DNA of 9,095 nt from CALACW01 sp002431305 (GCA_937890355.1 CALACW010000046.1:1-9095), one strand, 5' to 3'; positions 1 through 7,154 are shown, numbered from the stretch's first letter. Numbers and translations are program-made. The notes: a model not told the origin generated them from the letters alone.

Positions 1-2
1 AC

Positions 3-39
3 GCCCTTTTTCAAACAAAAGAAAAAAGGCTTTATTTTT
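3..39 (+). terminator. Probable intrinsic terminator of an upstream gene
   Basis: GCCCTTTTTC (3-12) can pair with GAAAAAAGGC (21-30) across an 8-base A-rich loop, with one C/A mismatch, and is followed by a T-rich run (31-39). This is the form of a Rho-independent terminator for a + strand gene ending before the window. The stem is A/T-rich and imperfect. A weaker repeat of the same plan follows: GCCCTG (42-47) can pair with CAAGGC (61-66) ahead of another T-rich stretch (70-79), so termination may be in tandem. Confidence 0.5.
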
Positions 40-91
40 CTGCCCTGTTTTTGAGTGATACAAGGCGGGTTTTATTTTTAATTACCGAAAG

Positions 92-121
92 TTAACAACA
101 TAATACGGATTATGTTGTTAA
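92..121. promoter_or_regulatory. Perfect 13-bp inverted repeat upstream of the first gene
   Basis: TTAACAACATAAT (92-104) and its exact reverse complement ATTATGTTGTTAA (109-121) are separated by only ACGG. The repeat lies 47 bp before the start codon at 169. No T-run follows, so it is not a typical terminator. It could be an operator for a dimeric regulator or a hairpin in the 5' leader. A weak promoter-like pair, TTGAGT (51-56) and TATTTT (73-78) with 16-bp spacing, would put the transcript start just before it. That promoter is speculative. Confidence 0.5.
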
Positions 122-168
122 ATTAATTATATATATTGTTATTGTTTTAAAATAATAGGTGAATTGTA

Positions 169-984
169 ATGAATAATGAAAAAGAACAGAATAATTTAAA
201 TTCTGAACTATCATATCTTACAGAATTTGAATTGAGCAAAAAAGGAATGTTGAAAGAAATTAAAACGGAATTTGATATTATCAGATTGTGCATAACACAA
301 TTAAATATATTAGATGAAGAATTTTTTCCTGCGATAGATAGAATTTTAGTTATGCCGCTTAGAAAATTATTATGCGATAAAGAGTCGGTTTTATTAAAAA
401 TTAAACCAGATTTTAAATTACCGCCATTTAGTTGTAAAACAATTGATACAACGGATAAATTAAAATTTAATTTTCCTTATTTTAAAGTTGTTAATCAAGA
501 TGAATGGATTCCAATTGATGAATGGCTTGAACAAAAAATTGCATGGTTTGATAAATCTGTTTCTGATTTACCCGATTCAATACCTAAAGCAACATATAAA
601 AAAATTTTTAATTTATTAAAAGGCAATGATAAAAAAGAGTTTGAATCTCTATTTAAATTAAATGACAATGCAGTTGACGAATCTTCAGAAAAAGTTTATA
701 CGAGAATAGAACCTGATGATGAAGCAAAAAATAAGACTATTTTTTCGTTCTTAAAAAAAGTTGGTTATTACGATCTTACGGTTTATACTTTTATTAAACA
801 CTTGTCAGATAAGCGAGGTGCTCATATCGATAAAGGTTTTGCCCCGCTTATTAACATATTAAATCGTCCTGTGAAACATAATTATAGCATTGTTTCTGTA
901 ATGGCAATTTTTCTGATATGCTCAGCAAAAGCTCAAATTACTGAACTTGCTGAATATTGGCCTGAATTTGACCATTGCATTTAG
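169..984 (+). CDS. Hypothetical AT-rich 271-residue cytoplasmic protein
   Basis: I do not recognise this family. The start at 169 is supported by AGGTGA (157-162), six bases upstream. The protein has no signal peptide or clear membrane segment, although a hydrophobic stretch lies near the C-terminus (IVSVMAIFLICSA). The N-terminal part is rich in Asn, Lys and Glu and looks helical, followed by MPLRKLLCDKESVLLKI and a proline-containing segment (PDFKLPP). A C-terminal segment contains LSDKRGAHIDKG, whose compact Arg-Gly-Ala-His core faintly recalls HEPN-like helical proteins, but the canonical R-x4-6-H spacing is absent and I do not assign that function. The gene is strikingly AT-rich (9 of 60 bases are G/C at 601-660), unlike the genes at the right of the window, which suggests horizontal acquisition. 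It is complete and ends 76 bp before the secreted LRR protein gene. No terminator is visible between the two. Confidence 0.8.
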   Translation: MNNEKEQNNLNSELSYLTEFELSKKGMLKEIKTEFDIIRLCITQLNILDEEFFPAIDRILVMPLRKLLCDKESVLLKIKPDFKLPPFSCKTIDTTDKLKFNFPYFKVVNQDEWIPIDEWLEQKIAWFDKSVSDLPDSIPKATYKKIFNLLKGNDKKEFESLFKLNDNAVDESSEKVYTRIEPDDEAKNKTIFSFLKKVGYYDLTVYTFIKHLSDKRGAHIDKGFAPLINILNRPVKHNYSIVSVMAIFLICSAKAQITELAEYWPEFDHCI

Positions 985-996
985 TACTATTAATAT
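968..996 (+). promoter_or_regulatory. Candidate sigma-A promoter of the LRR-dockerin gene
   Basis: TTGACC (968-973) and TAATAT (991-996) are separated by exactly 17 bp, close to the vegetative consensus. The -35 box lies inside the last codons of the preceding gene. Transcription would start near 1003, giving a leader of about 58 bases with GGAGG at 1048-1052. In AT-rich DNA such a match can occur by chance. Confidence 0.45.
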
Positions 997-1060
997 GGAT
1001 TTGTTTCACAGAAATAAAAATGTCAATTGAATTATAAATAAATCTATGGAGGTTGTTTTT

Positions 1061-1144
1061 ATGGGTAAAATTAAGTTTAGAACAATTATAATATTTTTAA
1101 CTTTGACTGTAGTTTTGTCAAGTGTTTCAGGAATGGCTTTTGCG
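1061..1144 (+). other. Sec signal peptide of the LRR-dockerin protein
   Basis: The first 28 residues have a basic start (KIKFR), a hydrophobic core (residues 8-22) and a small-residue cleavage motif, Ala-Phe-Ala at 26-28, before Asn29. This predicts Sec export and cleavage by type I signal peptidase. There is no lipobox cysteine, so the mature protein should not be a lipoprotein. Confidence 0.88.
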
Positions 1145-4100
1145 AACAGTTTAAAAACGAGTGAGAGTAATTATGAATATAGTACTGTTGAAAATGAATC
1201 GGAAAAAACTACAAAAAAAGCTTATGACGAAGAAACATCGAATGCAAGCGGTGCGAGCAAGGATTCAAGCGGGGATTATGAATATGAGCTCTATGAAAAG
1301 GATTTAGAAAGATGGTGGGCATCTTTAGGACACGAGGATTATTGGGCGATATCGATAACTGGTTATAACGGAACTGATTCAAATATTAGTATTCCGGATG
1401 AAATTGATGGAATGCGTGTTGTGAGAATAAGCAGTAGTGCATTTAAAAGATGTACAGGACTTATAAGCATAATAATACCAAGAAGCGTTAAATCTATATC
1501 GACAGATGCTTTTAAAGGGTGTACTGGCTTAAAAGAGATAACTGTCAGTGAATATAATGATTACTATAAATCATTAGACGGAGTTTTATTTAATGATGCT
1601 TTAACAAAGATTACAACATATCCCGGTGGTAAGGAAGGCGGATATGTTATACCAGACAGTGTTAAAACAATAGGTAACTCGGCTTTTTCTGGATGCATTG
1701 GGCTTAAAAGTATAACAATACCTAACAGTGTAACGGAGATAGAGGGCTCGGCTTTTTCTGGATGCATTGGGCTTAAAAGTATAACAATACCTGACAGTGT
1801 GACGGAAATAGGAGGCTCGGCTTTTTCTGGATGCGTCGGGCTTACAAGCATAACAATACCCGACAATGTTGAAAAAATTGAGGTAAACTTTTTTTCCGGG
1901 TGTTCTAGTTTAAAAGAGATAAATGTCAGTGAGAATAATAAAAATTATAAATCATTAGACGGAGTTTTATTTAGTAAGGATATGACGAAACTTATTTCAT
2001 ATCCGTGCGGTAAAGAAGGGGAATATATTATCCCGGATAGTGTAACTGAAATAGGTGATGATGCATTTATCGGATGCACAGGACTTACAAGCGTTACAAT
2101 GCCTCGCAGAATTCGCAAAATAGGCAGTAGTGCATTTAAAGGATGTACAGGACTTACGAGGGCAGAAATTGATGCTAATGAAATCGGCAGTTACGCATTT
2201 AGTGGGTGTACAGGACTTTTAGAAATAGCAGTAAGTGCTGATGAAATAGGTAAATTTCACGAAGCAATGCCTTATAATGAAATAGGATATGGTGCATTTG
2301 AAGAATGTACAGGACTTGTAAATGCAACAATATACGCAAGCAAAATAGGAGATTATGCGTTTAGAGGTTGTACCGGACTTGTAAACGTGAAAATGGATAG
2401 CATTGATGAAATAGGAAAATATGCTTTTACCGGTTGCTCAGGATTTACAAGTATAACAATACCATATAGTGTTCATGAGATTGGTGTTGGGGCTTTTTCG
2501 GGATGTACCGGTTTAGAAGAGATAATAAGTATTGATGCCTATTCCTTTAAATCTGTTGACGGGGTTTTATTTAACAGGAATATGACTGAGTTAATATCTT
2601 ATCCGGGCGGTAAAGAAGGCGGATACACTATACCTAATAGTGTGACAAAAATAGCGACTTCGGCTTTTTCCGGATGTGTTAAACTTACAAGTGTGGTGAT
2701 ACCTGATACCGTGACTGAAATAGAAGAATCGGCTTTTTCAGAATGTACAGGGCTCACAAGTGTAATCATACCGGGCGGTGTGAAAAAAATTGAAGAATCT
2801 ACTTTTGCCGGATGTACAGGGCTTACAAGTGTAACCATTCCGGGCAGTGTGTCTGAAATAGGAGAATTAGCTTTTTCAGGATGTATCGGTCTTGCCAGTA
2901 TAGCAATACCAGACAGTGTTACGAGAATAGATTATAAAGCTTTTGAAGAATGCACAGGGCTTACAAGTATATCAATACCTGACAGCGTTACATATTTAAA
3001 CAGTTATGTATTTAAAGGATGCACCGGATTGACGAATGTATACATAGGAACCGGTGAAACGAATATACCTACTGAAACATTTAGCGGATGTACGGGACTT
3101 ACAAGCGTTAAAATACCAAATAATATTACTAGAATAAGTAGTGATGCGTTTTACGGATGCACAGGTCTTACAAGTATAACGATACCTGCAAGTGTGGAAA
3201 AAATAGATGGTTATGCGTTTGGATATAAAGATTTTTATCAAAAGATAGAAGGATTCACCATTCGCGGTTTTTATGGTTCTGCGGCAAGCAAATACGCAAG
3301 TGATAACGGTTTTAATTTTGTCGATTTGAGTTCATGTGAACATCCGGATACTGAGATGCAAAATGAAAAAAACGCAACTTGCACAAGAACCGGCTATACC
3401 GGAGACAAGGTTTGTACAGTTTGCGGTAAGGTAATGGAATCCGGAATTGATATCCCTGTAATTGGGCACAAATATGAAGTTATTACAGGTATACCGGCAA
3501 CATGCACTGAATCAGGTCTTACAGACGGCGAAAAATGTTCTGTGTGCGGTATTATAACAAAAAAACGGGATAAAATTTCAGCTCTCGGTCATAGCTATGA
3601 AGTTGTAGAAGCCGGAAAACCTGCAACATGCACAGAATCGGGACTCACAGACATGAAAAAATGCACCGTATGCGGTATAGTAATAGAACAGACTGAAATT
3701 CCTGCACTCGGACATAAATTGTACCGTGGTGTATGTAAAGTATGCGGGGCGGATATAGGATCATATAACTATGATTGGGATGTGCTTGATGATAATACAG
3801 TAAAAATAAAAAGGTATAGCGGAGACGCAAACAAAGTTGTTATTCCGTCTGAAATTGGCGGAAGAAAAGTTACACAAATAAAATCATGGACTTCATGCGG
3901 AGTATTTCCGCCTAGTGTAGAAAGCGTTGTAATACCTGATACGGTTACAGAGATAGGTTATAATGCCTTTTATGAATGTACAAAACTTACGAGTGTAACA
4001 ATTCCGGACAGTGTAACGAAAATCGGGGAATCGGCATTTAGAAATTGCACTGGACTTACAAGCATAACGATACCGGATAGCGTTACAGAAATTGGATATG

Positions 4101-6934
4101 CTGCATTTCAGGATTGTACCGAGCTTACAAGTGTAACGATACCTGACAGCGTTAAAACGATCGCAAGCGAAGCATTTGAAGGCTGTACAAAACTTACAAG
4201 TGTAACAATTGGAAACGGTGTTTCGGCGTTGGTTGATAATGTATTTCTCGGATGTGAAAACCTAAAAGAAATAAATGTTAAAGAGGGCAATAAAACTTAT
4301 AAATCATCTGACGGTGTCTTGTTTAATAATGACATGACGGAAATTTTATGTTATCCGAAAAGACATGGAGATGAGTATAAGATCCCCAATAACGTTATAA
4401 GAATAGGTAGTAATGTATTTGATAAGTGCACCGGACTTACAGGTATAACAATACCTGACAGTGTTACATATATAGGTCCTGATGCGTTTGCGGGATGCAC
4501 CGGACTTACAAGTATAACAATACCTGACAGCGTCACATATATAGGTCCTGATGCATTTGAAGGATGTATCGGACTTACAAGTGTAAAAATATCAAACAAG
4601 GTAAAAATTCTTGATTGTTTTTCCGGATGTACCGGGCTAAAAAGTGTAACTATACCGAACAGCGTCACAGAATTAGGAGACAATGCGTTTTCCGGGTGTG
4701 TCGGACTTACAAGCATAACAATACCTGAGAATGTCAGCAAAATTGGCAATACAATATCCGATAAATATTATTCGATTGGAAAAGGAGCATTTAGCAGTTG
4801 TACCGGGCTTAAAAGTGTAAACATAAAAAACAGTAAATGTGGTATAGGAAATGGAGCATTTGGGTGGTGTACCGGACTTGAAAATATAGTGATACCCAAA
4901 GGTACTTGGCATATAGGCAGTTATTCATTTTGCGGTTGTACCGGACTCACAAGTGTAGAAATACCTGATACAATTAAAGAAATACCAGAAAACGCATTTA
5001 CTGGGTGTCGGGGGCTTACAAATGTAACAATGCCTGAAACAATTGAAAAAATAGGATATCATGCATTTAGTGGGTGTCGGGGACTTACCAGTATAACCAT
5101 ACCCAGCAGTGTAGGAGAAATAGGGGCTTATGCGTTTAGTAACTGTACCGGACTTACAAGTGTTATAACAGAAAACATAAGCACTTTAGACTATTGGCAA
5201 AGGCATCTGGATGATGAAATAGGTAATGGTGCGTTTTACGGATGCAGCAATCTTACAAATGTGAAGATAGGAAATGCATTTAATAAAATAGGTTCTCAAG
5301 CTTTTGGCGGATGCGAGAATCTTAAAAGTATAACCTTATCAAAAAGAATTAATAAAATGGTCTATGATGCCTTTGATAATAAAGGGGCTTATGGAGAAAA
5401 TCTTACTATTTTCGGTTTTTCTGATTCCATAGTTGAATCATATGCAATTGACAATGGTTTTAAATTTGTTAATTTAAGTTCATGTAAACACACCGATACG
5501 GAATATAGGAAGGCAAAGAGCGCAACATGTAATGAAAAAGGTTACACCGGAGATAAGATTTGCAAGGTTTGCTATAAAGTTATAAAGGTAGGATCAGATA
5601 TACCTGCGCTCGGACATCGATATGAAGTTATTGAAGCCGGAAAGCCTGCGACATGTACGGGAAAAGGCACTTCTGATAGTAAAAAATGTTCTGTCTGCGG
5701 TGTGATAGTAAATCATAAAGATATACCTGCATTAGGACACAAGGAAGTCAAGATTGCGGGCAAGGCTGCGACTTGTACGGCAAAAGGACTTACAGAGGGT
5801 ACAAAGTGTTCGGTCTGCGGTAAGGTTCTTACAGCGCAGAAGGATATAAACGCGTTAGGACACAAGGAAGTTAAGATTGCGGGCAAGTCAGCGACATGTA
5901 CCGAAAAAGGTTTTACAGAGGGTACCAAGTGTTCGGTTTGCGGTAAGATTCTCACAGCGCAGAAGGATATAAACGCATTAGGACACAAGGAAGTTAAGAT
6001 TGCGGGCAAGGCTGCGACTTGTACGGAAAAAGGACTTACGGATGGCGTAAAGTGTTCGGTCTGCGGTGAAATTCTTTCAGCTCAGAAAGAGATACCGGCA
6101 TTAGGACACAAGGAAGTTAAGATTGCCGGTCAGGCTCCGACATGTACCGAAAAGGGAATTGTCGACGGCGTAAAGTGTTCGGTCTGCGGTGAAATCCTTT
6201 CAGCTCAGAAAGAGATACCGGCATTAGGACACAAGGAAGTTAAGATTGCGGGTAAGGCTCCGACATGTACGGAAAAAGGACTTACCGACGGTACAAAGTG
6301 CTCGGTCTGCGGTGAAATTCTTAAGGCTCAAAAGGAGATTCCCGCATTGGGACATAAAGAAGTCAAGATTGAGGGCAAGAGTGCAACATGTACCGAAAAG
6401 GGAATTTCGGACGGCGCGAAGTGCTCTGTCTGCGGTAAGATTATCACGGAGCAGAAAGAGATACCCGCCCTCGGTCACAGCTATAAGGACGGCGTTTGCA
6501 CTGTATGCGGAGCGATTGACCCCGATTATAAATTAATGCTTAATTCGGACAGCAAGCTGATATTAAGCGAGGAAAAAGCCATGATATTCGGTATTCCCGA
6601 AAGTACAGGCGGAATGACCGCGGGTGATTTTAAATCGCAGATCAGCAATAAAATTAACATCGGCATTGATGATTCGGCGATTATCACAAACGGTTTAAAG
6701 TTCAGTTTTGGAAATACCGAATATTCGATAATTTTAAAGGGCGACGTTAATGCCGACGGTAAGATTACCGCTAAGGACGCGAGAACGATTCTCAGAATCG
6801 CGGCGAGACTCGAACAGCCCGACGACGTTACAAAAGAGGCGGCGGATATTGATTCCGACGGCAAGGTAACGAGCAAGGAAGCGAGAAGCGTTTTGAGATT
6901 CGCGGCAAGGCTTCAAAATAAATTATACGAATAA
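1061..6934 (+). CDS. Giant secreted LRR_5 (BspA-like) protein with Cys-rich repeats and C-terminal dockerin
   Basis: This is a 1957-residue extracellular protein, probably involved in binding or adhesion. I chose ATG 1061 over the in-frame ATG 1046 because 1046 overlaps the ribosome binding site GGAGG (1048-1052), which is correctly spaced from 1061. In order it has: a signal peptide (residues 1-28, AFA cleavage motif); an acidic Ser/Thr-rich linker; LRR block 1 (about 97-757, some 21 units); Cys-rich block 1 (759-900); LRR block 2 (about 905-1473, some 18 units); Cys-rich block 2 (1475-1820); a short linker domain; and a dockerin (1894-1951). The LRR units follow the pattern AFxGCTGLTSITIPDSVTEIG, with about 23 residues each. 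Four times a longer insert of the DGVLF...SYP type typical of BspA-like proteins interrupts them. There is no sortase motif or C-terminal membrane anchor, so attachment would be through the dockerin. The LRR plus Cys architecture occurs twice, implying internal duplication. The ligand is unknown. A strong terminator follows. Confidence 0.93.
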   Translation: MGKIKFRTIIIFLTLTVVLSSVSGMAFANSLKTSESNYEYSTVENESEKTTKKAYDEETSNASGASKDSSGDYEYELYEKDLERWWASLGHEDYWAISITGYNGTDSNISIPDEIDGMRVVRISSSAFKRCTGLISIIIPRSVKSISTDAFKGCTGLKEITVSEYNDYYKSLDGVLFNDALTKITTYPGGKEGGYVIPDSVKTIGNSAFSGCIGLKSITIPNSVTEIEGSAFSGCIGLKSITIPDSVTEIGGSAFSGCVGLTSITIPDNVEKIEVNFFSGCSSLKEINVSENNKNYKSLDGVLFSKDMTKLISYPCGKEGEYIIPDSVTEIGDDAFIGCTGLTSVTMPRRIRKIGSSAFKGCTGLTRAEIDANEIGSYAFSGCTGLLEIAVSADEIGKFHEAMPYNEIGYGAFEECTGLVNATIYASKIGDYAFRGCTGLVNVKMDSIDEIGKYAFTGCSGFTSITIPYSVHEIGVGAFSGCTGLEEIISIDAYSFKSVDGVLFNRNMTELISYPGGKEGGYTIPNSVTKIATSAFSGCVKLTSVVIPDTVTEIEESAFSECTGLTSVIIPGGVKKIEESTFAGCTGLTSVTIPGSVSEIGELAFSGCIGLASIAIPDSVTRIDYKAFEECTGLTSISIPDSVTYLNSYVFKGCTGLTNVYIGTGETNIPTETFSGCTGLTSVKIPNNITRISSDAFYGCTGLTSITIPASVEKIDGYAFGYKDFYQKIEGFTIRGFYGSAASKYASDNGFNFVDLSSCEHPDTEMQNEKNATCTRTGYTGDKVCTVCGKVMESGIDIPVIGHKYEVITGIPATCTESGLTDGEKCSVCGIITKKRDKISALGHSYEVVEAGKPATCTESGLTDMKKCTVCGIVIEQTEIPALGHKLYRGVCKVCGADIGSYNYDWDVLDDNTVKIKRYSGDANKVVIPSEIGGRKVTQIKSWTSCGVFPPSVESVVIPDTVTEIGYNAFYECTKLTSVTIPDSVTKIGESAFRNCTGLTSITIPDSVTEIGYAAFQDCTELTSVTIPDSVKTIASEAFEGCTKLTSVTIGNGVSALVDNVFLGCENLKEINVKEGNKTYKSSDGVLFNNDMTEILCYPKRHGDEYKIPNNVIRIGSNVFDKCTGLTGITIPDSVTYIGPDAFAGCTGLTSITIPDSVTYIGPDAFEGCIGLTSVKISNKVKILDCFSGCTGLKSVTIPNSVTELGDNAFSGCVGLTSITIPENVSKIGNTISDKYYSIGKGAFSSCTGLKSVNIKNSKCGIGNGAFGWCTGLENIVIPKGTWHIGSYSFCGCTGLTSVEIPDTIKEIPENAFTGCRGLTNVTMPETIEKIGYHAFSGCRGLTSITIPSSVGEIGAYAFSNCTGLTSVITENISTLDYWQRHLDDEIGNGAFYGCSNLTNVKIGNAFNKIGSQAFGGCENLKSITLSKRINKMVYDAFDNKGAYGENLTIFGFSDSIVESYAIDNGFKFVNLSSCKHTDTEYRKAKSATCNEKGYTGDKICKVCYKVIKVGSDIPALGHRYEVIEAGKPATCTGKGTSDSKKCSVCGVIVNHKDIPALGHKEVKIAGKAATCTAKGLTEGTKCSVCGKVLTAQKDINALGHKEVKIAGKSATCTEKGFTEGTKCSVCGKILTAQKDINALGHKEVKIAGKAATCTEKGLTDGVKCSVCGEILSAQKEIPALGHKEVKIAGQAPTCTEKGIVDGVKCSVCGEILSAQKEIPALGHKEVKIAGKAPTCTEKGLTDGTKCSVCGEILKAQKEIPALGHKEVKIEGKSATCTEKGISDGAKCSVCGKIITEQKEIPALGHSYKDGVCTVCGAIDPDYKLMLNSDSKLILSEEKAMIFGIPESTGGMTAGDFKSQISNKINIGIDDSAIITNGLKFSFGNTEYSIILKGDVNADGKITAKDARTILRIAARLEQPDDVTKEAADIDSDGKVTSKEARSVLRFAARLQNKLYE
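1350..3331 (+). repeat. LRR_5 block 1
   Basis: This block encodes about 21 leucine-rich repeat units, recognisable by repeated F-x-x-C-[T/I/S/V]-x-L followed by an Ile/Pro strand segment. It opens with an SDSNISIP-like segment, DSNISIPDEIDG, that introduces many BspA-like LRR domains. Three longer insert modules of the form LKEI...YKSLDGVLF...SYPxGKEG occur near 1530-1650, 1905-2035 and 2510-2635. Nearly every unit carries one cysteine at the same position. The block ends with a cap-like segment, about 3240-3331, containing YGSAASKYASDNGF. Confidence 0.9.
1678..1884 (+). repeat. Three 69-bp tandem DNA repeats inside LRR block 1
   Basis: Three units start at 1678, 1747 and 1816 with an exact 69-bp period, which is one 23-residue LRR. 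The first 46 bases of units 1 and 2 are identical and the whole units differ at five positions, nearly all silent or conservative. The third unit is more diverged. Such identity at the DNA level points to recent duplication by slippage or recombination, and gain or loss of a unit would keep the reading frame. Confidence 0.85.
3335..3760 (+). repeat. Cys-rich repeat block 1
   Basis: This block encodes residues 759-900 and separates the two LRR blocks. It starts with SSCEHPD and TGDKVCTVCG, then has Gly-His-headed units starting at 3464, 3587 and 3710 with an exact 123-bp period. Each full unit has a GH dipeptide, an ATCT motif, then CSVCG or CTVCG. The last unit is shortened, with VCKVCGADIG. 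Its arrangement closely parallels the start of block 2 downstream, which supports a duplication of the whole LRR plus Cys module. Confidence 0.85.
3761..5480 (+). repeat. LRR_5 block 2
   Basis: About 18 leucine-rich units follow an opening segment, SYNYDWDVLDDNTVKI, and VVIPSEIGG, which mirrors the start of block 1. One long insert with DGVLF and a YPKR segment lies near 4260-4385. The block ends with a cap-like segment containing SDSIVESYAIDNGFKFVNLS, nearly a copy of the cap of block 1. Confidence 0.9.
4427..4564 (+). repeat. Two 69-bp tandem DNA repeats inside LRR block 2
   Basis: Units starting at 4427 and 4496 differ at only four of their first 64 bases. Both encode a TGLTxITIPDSVTYIGPDAF segment. 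As in block 1, this is a recent in-frame duplication of one 23-residue LRR unit. Confidence 0.8.
5612..6472 (+). repeat. Seven tandem 123-bp (41-residue) Cys/His units
   Basis: Units begin with a Gly-His pair at 5612, 5735, 5858, 5981, 6104, 6227 and 6350. A shortened terminal unit follows at 6473 (GHSYKDGVCTVCGA). The period is exactly 123 bp throughout. Each unit holds His2, Cys14 or 15, and a CSVCG motif with cysteines at 25/26 and 28/29, followed by a Lys/Gln-rich tail ending in IPAL or INAL. Units 2-7 are very similar, beginning GHKEVKI. One His and three Cys per unit would suit a small zinc site or disulfide-linked module. That function is inference; I know of no established role for such units in clostridial secreted proteins. 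Confidence 0.88.
6740..6913 (+). other. Type I-like dockerin domain at the C-terminus
   Basis: Residues 1894-1951 contain two calcium-binding F-hand segments. The first is GDVNADGKITAKDARTILR, with ligands Asp1895, Asn1897, Asp1899, Thr1903 and Asp1906. The second is ADIDSDGKVTSKEARSVLR, with Asp1929, Asp1931, Asp1933, Thr1937 and Glu1940. Both are followed by an LRxAARL helix. Dockerins bind cohesins on scaffoldins. The pair at calcium-loop positions 10-11 is Ala-Lys and Ser-Lys, not the Ser/Thr pair of Clostridium thermocellum type I dockerins, so partner specificity probably differs. A beta-rich linker domain (residues about 1822-1893) precedes it. Confidence 0.88.
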
Positions 6935-6945
6935 AATAATAACAG

Positions 6946-6986
6946 ACCGGGACTTGATGTGAAAATCGAGTCCCGGTTTTTTATTT
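6946..6986 (+). terminator. Strong intrinsic terminator of the LRR-dockerin gene
   Basis: A 13-bp stem pairs ACCGGGACTTGAT (6946-6958) with ATCGAGTCCCGGT (6965-6977), with a single G-U pair and a GTGAAA loop, followed directly by a T-run (6977-6982) and further T residues. It lies 11 bp after the stop codon. It should separate the secreted protein gene from the mreB-like operon. Confidence 0.92.
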
Positions 6987-7004
6987 AAAGTATAAACATT
7001 TTTT

Positions 7005-7154
7005 TGTAGGGGAAGACATTGTCTTCCCGCATGAGACTTACGGTTTTATCAATAATAAATTTGCGTCAGCAATACGAAATCTGTGGGTTTCCGCCGGTAA
7101 ATTCAAAATTAAAATTTGAGCCTTTACCGCGGGAAGACAATGTCTTCCCCTACA
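7005..7154. repeat. 150-bp nested-palindrome element with 26-bp terminal inverted repeats
   Basis: Positions 7005-7030 and 7129-7154 are perfect 26-bp inverted repeats. Each arm is itself nearly palindromic: GGGAAGAC, a 3-base centre (ATT or AAT), then GTCTTCCC. The 98-bp interior is AT-rich, has no credible gene, and carries a further hairpin in which CCGC plus GGTAAA (7091-7101) pairs with TTTACCGCGG (7123-7132) with one bulge. The structure resembles miniature inverted-repeat or repetitive palindromic elements dispersed between genes in clostridial genomes. No transposase or clear target-site duplication is visible. The whole element could fold into one long RNA hairpin. Confidence 0.8.

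Noticed and set aside
1046..1060. In-frame ATG five codons upstream of the chosen LRR protein start
   Set aside because: This ATG overlaps the GGAGG ribosome binding site that is correctly spaced from ATG 1061, and starting at 1061 gives a standard signal peptide.
5612..6472. CRISPR-like regular spacing of repeats
   Set aside because: The 123-bp period is one contiguous in-frame protein unit with no unique spacers between short direct repeats.
6246..6536. Open frame on the + strand inside the Cys-repeat region
   Set aside because: It is an alternate-frame shadow kept open by the repeated 123-bp units. It has no ribosome binding site and a low-complexity Arg-rich product.
1564..6876. Several minus-strand open frames opposite the LRR gene
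   Set aside because: Their products are repetitive mirror images of the LRR and Cys repeats, such as repeated SPxHPEKA segments. They reflect repeat periodicity and not coding.
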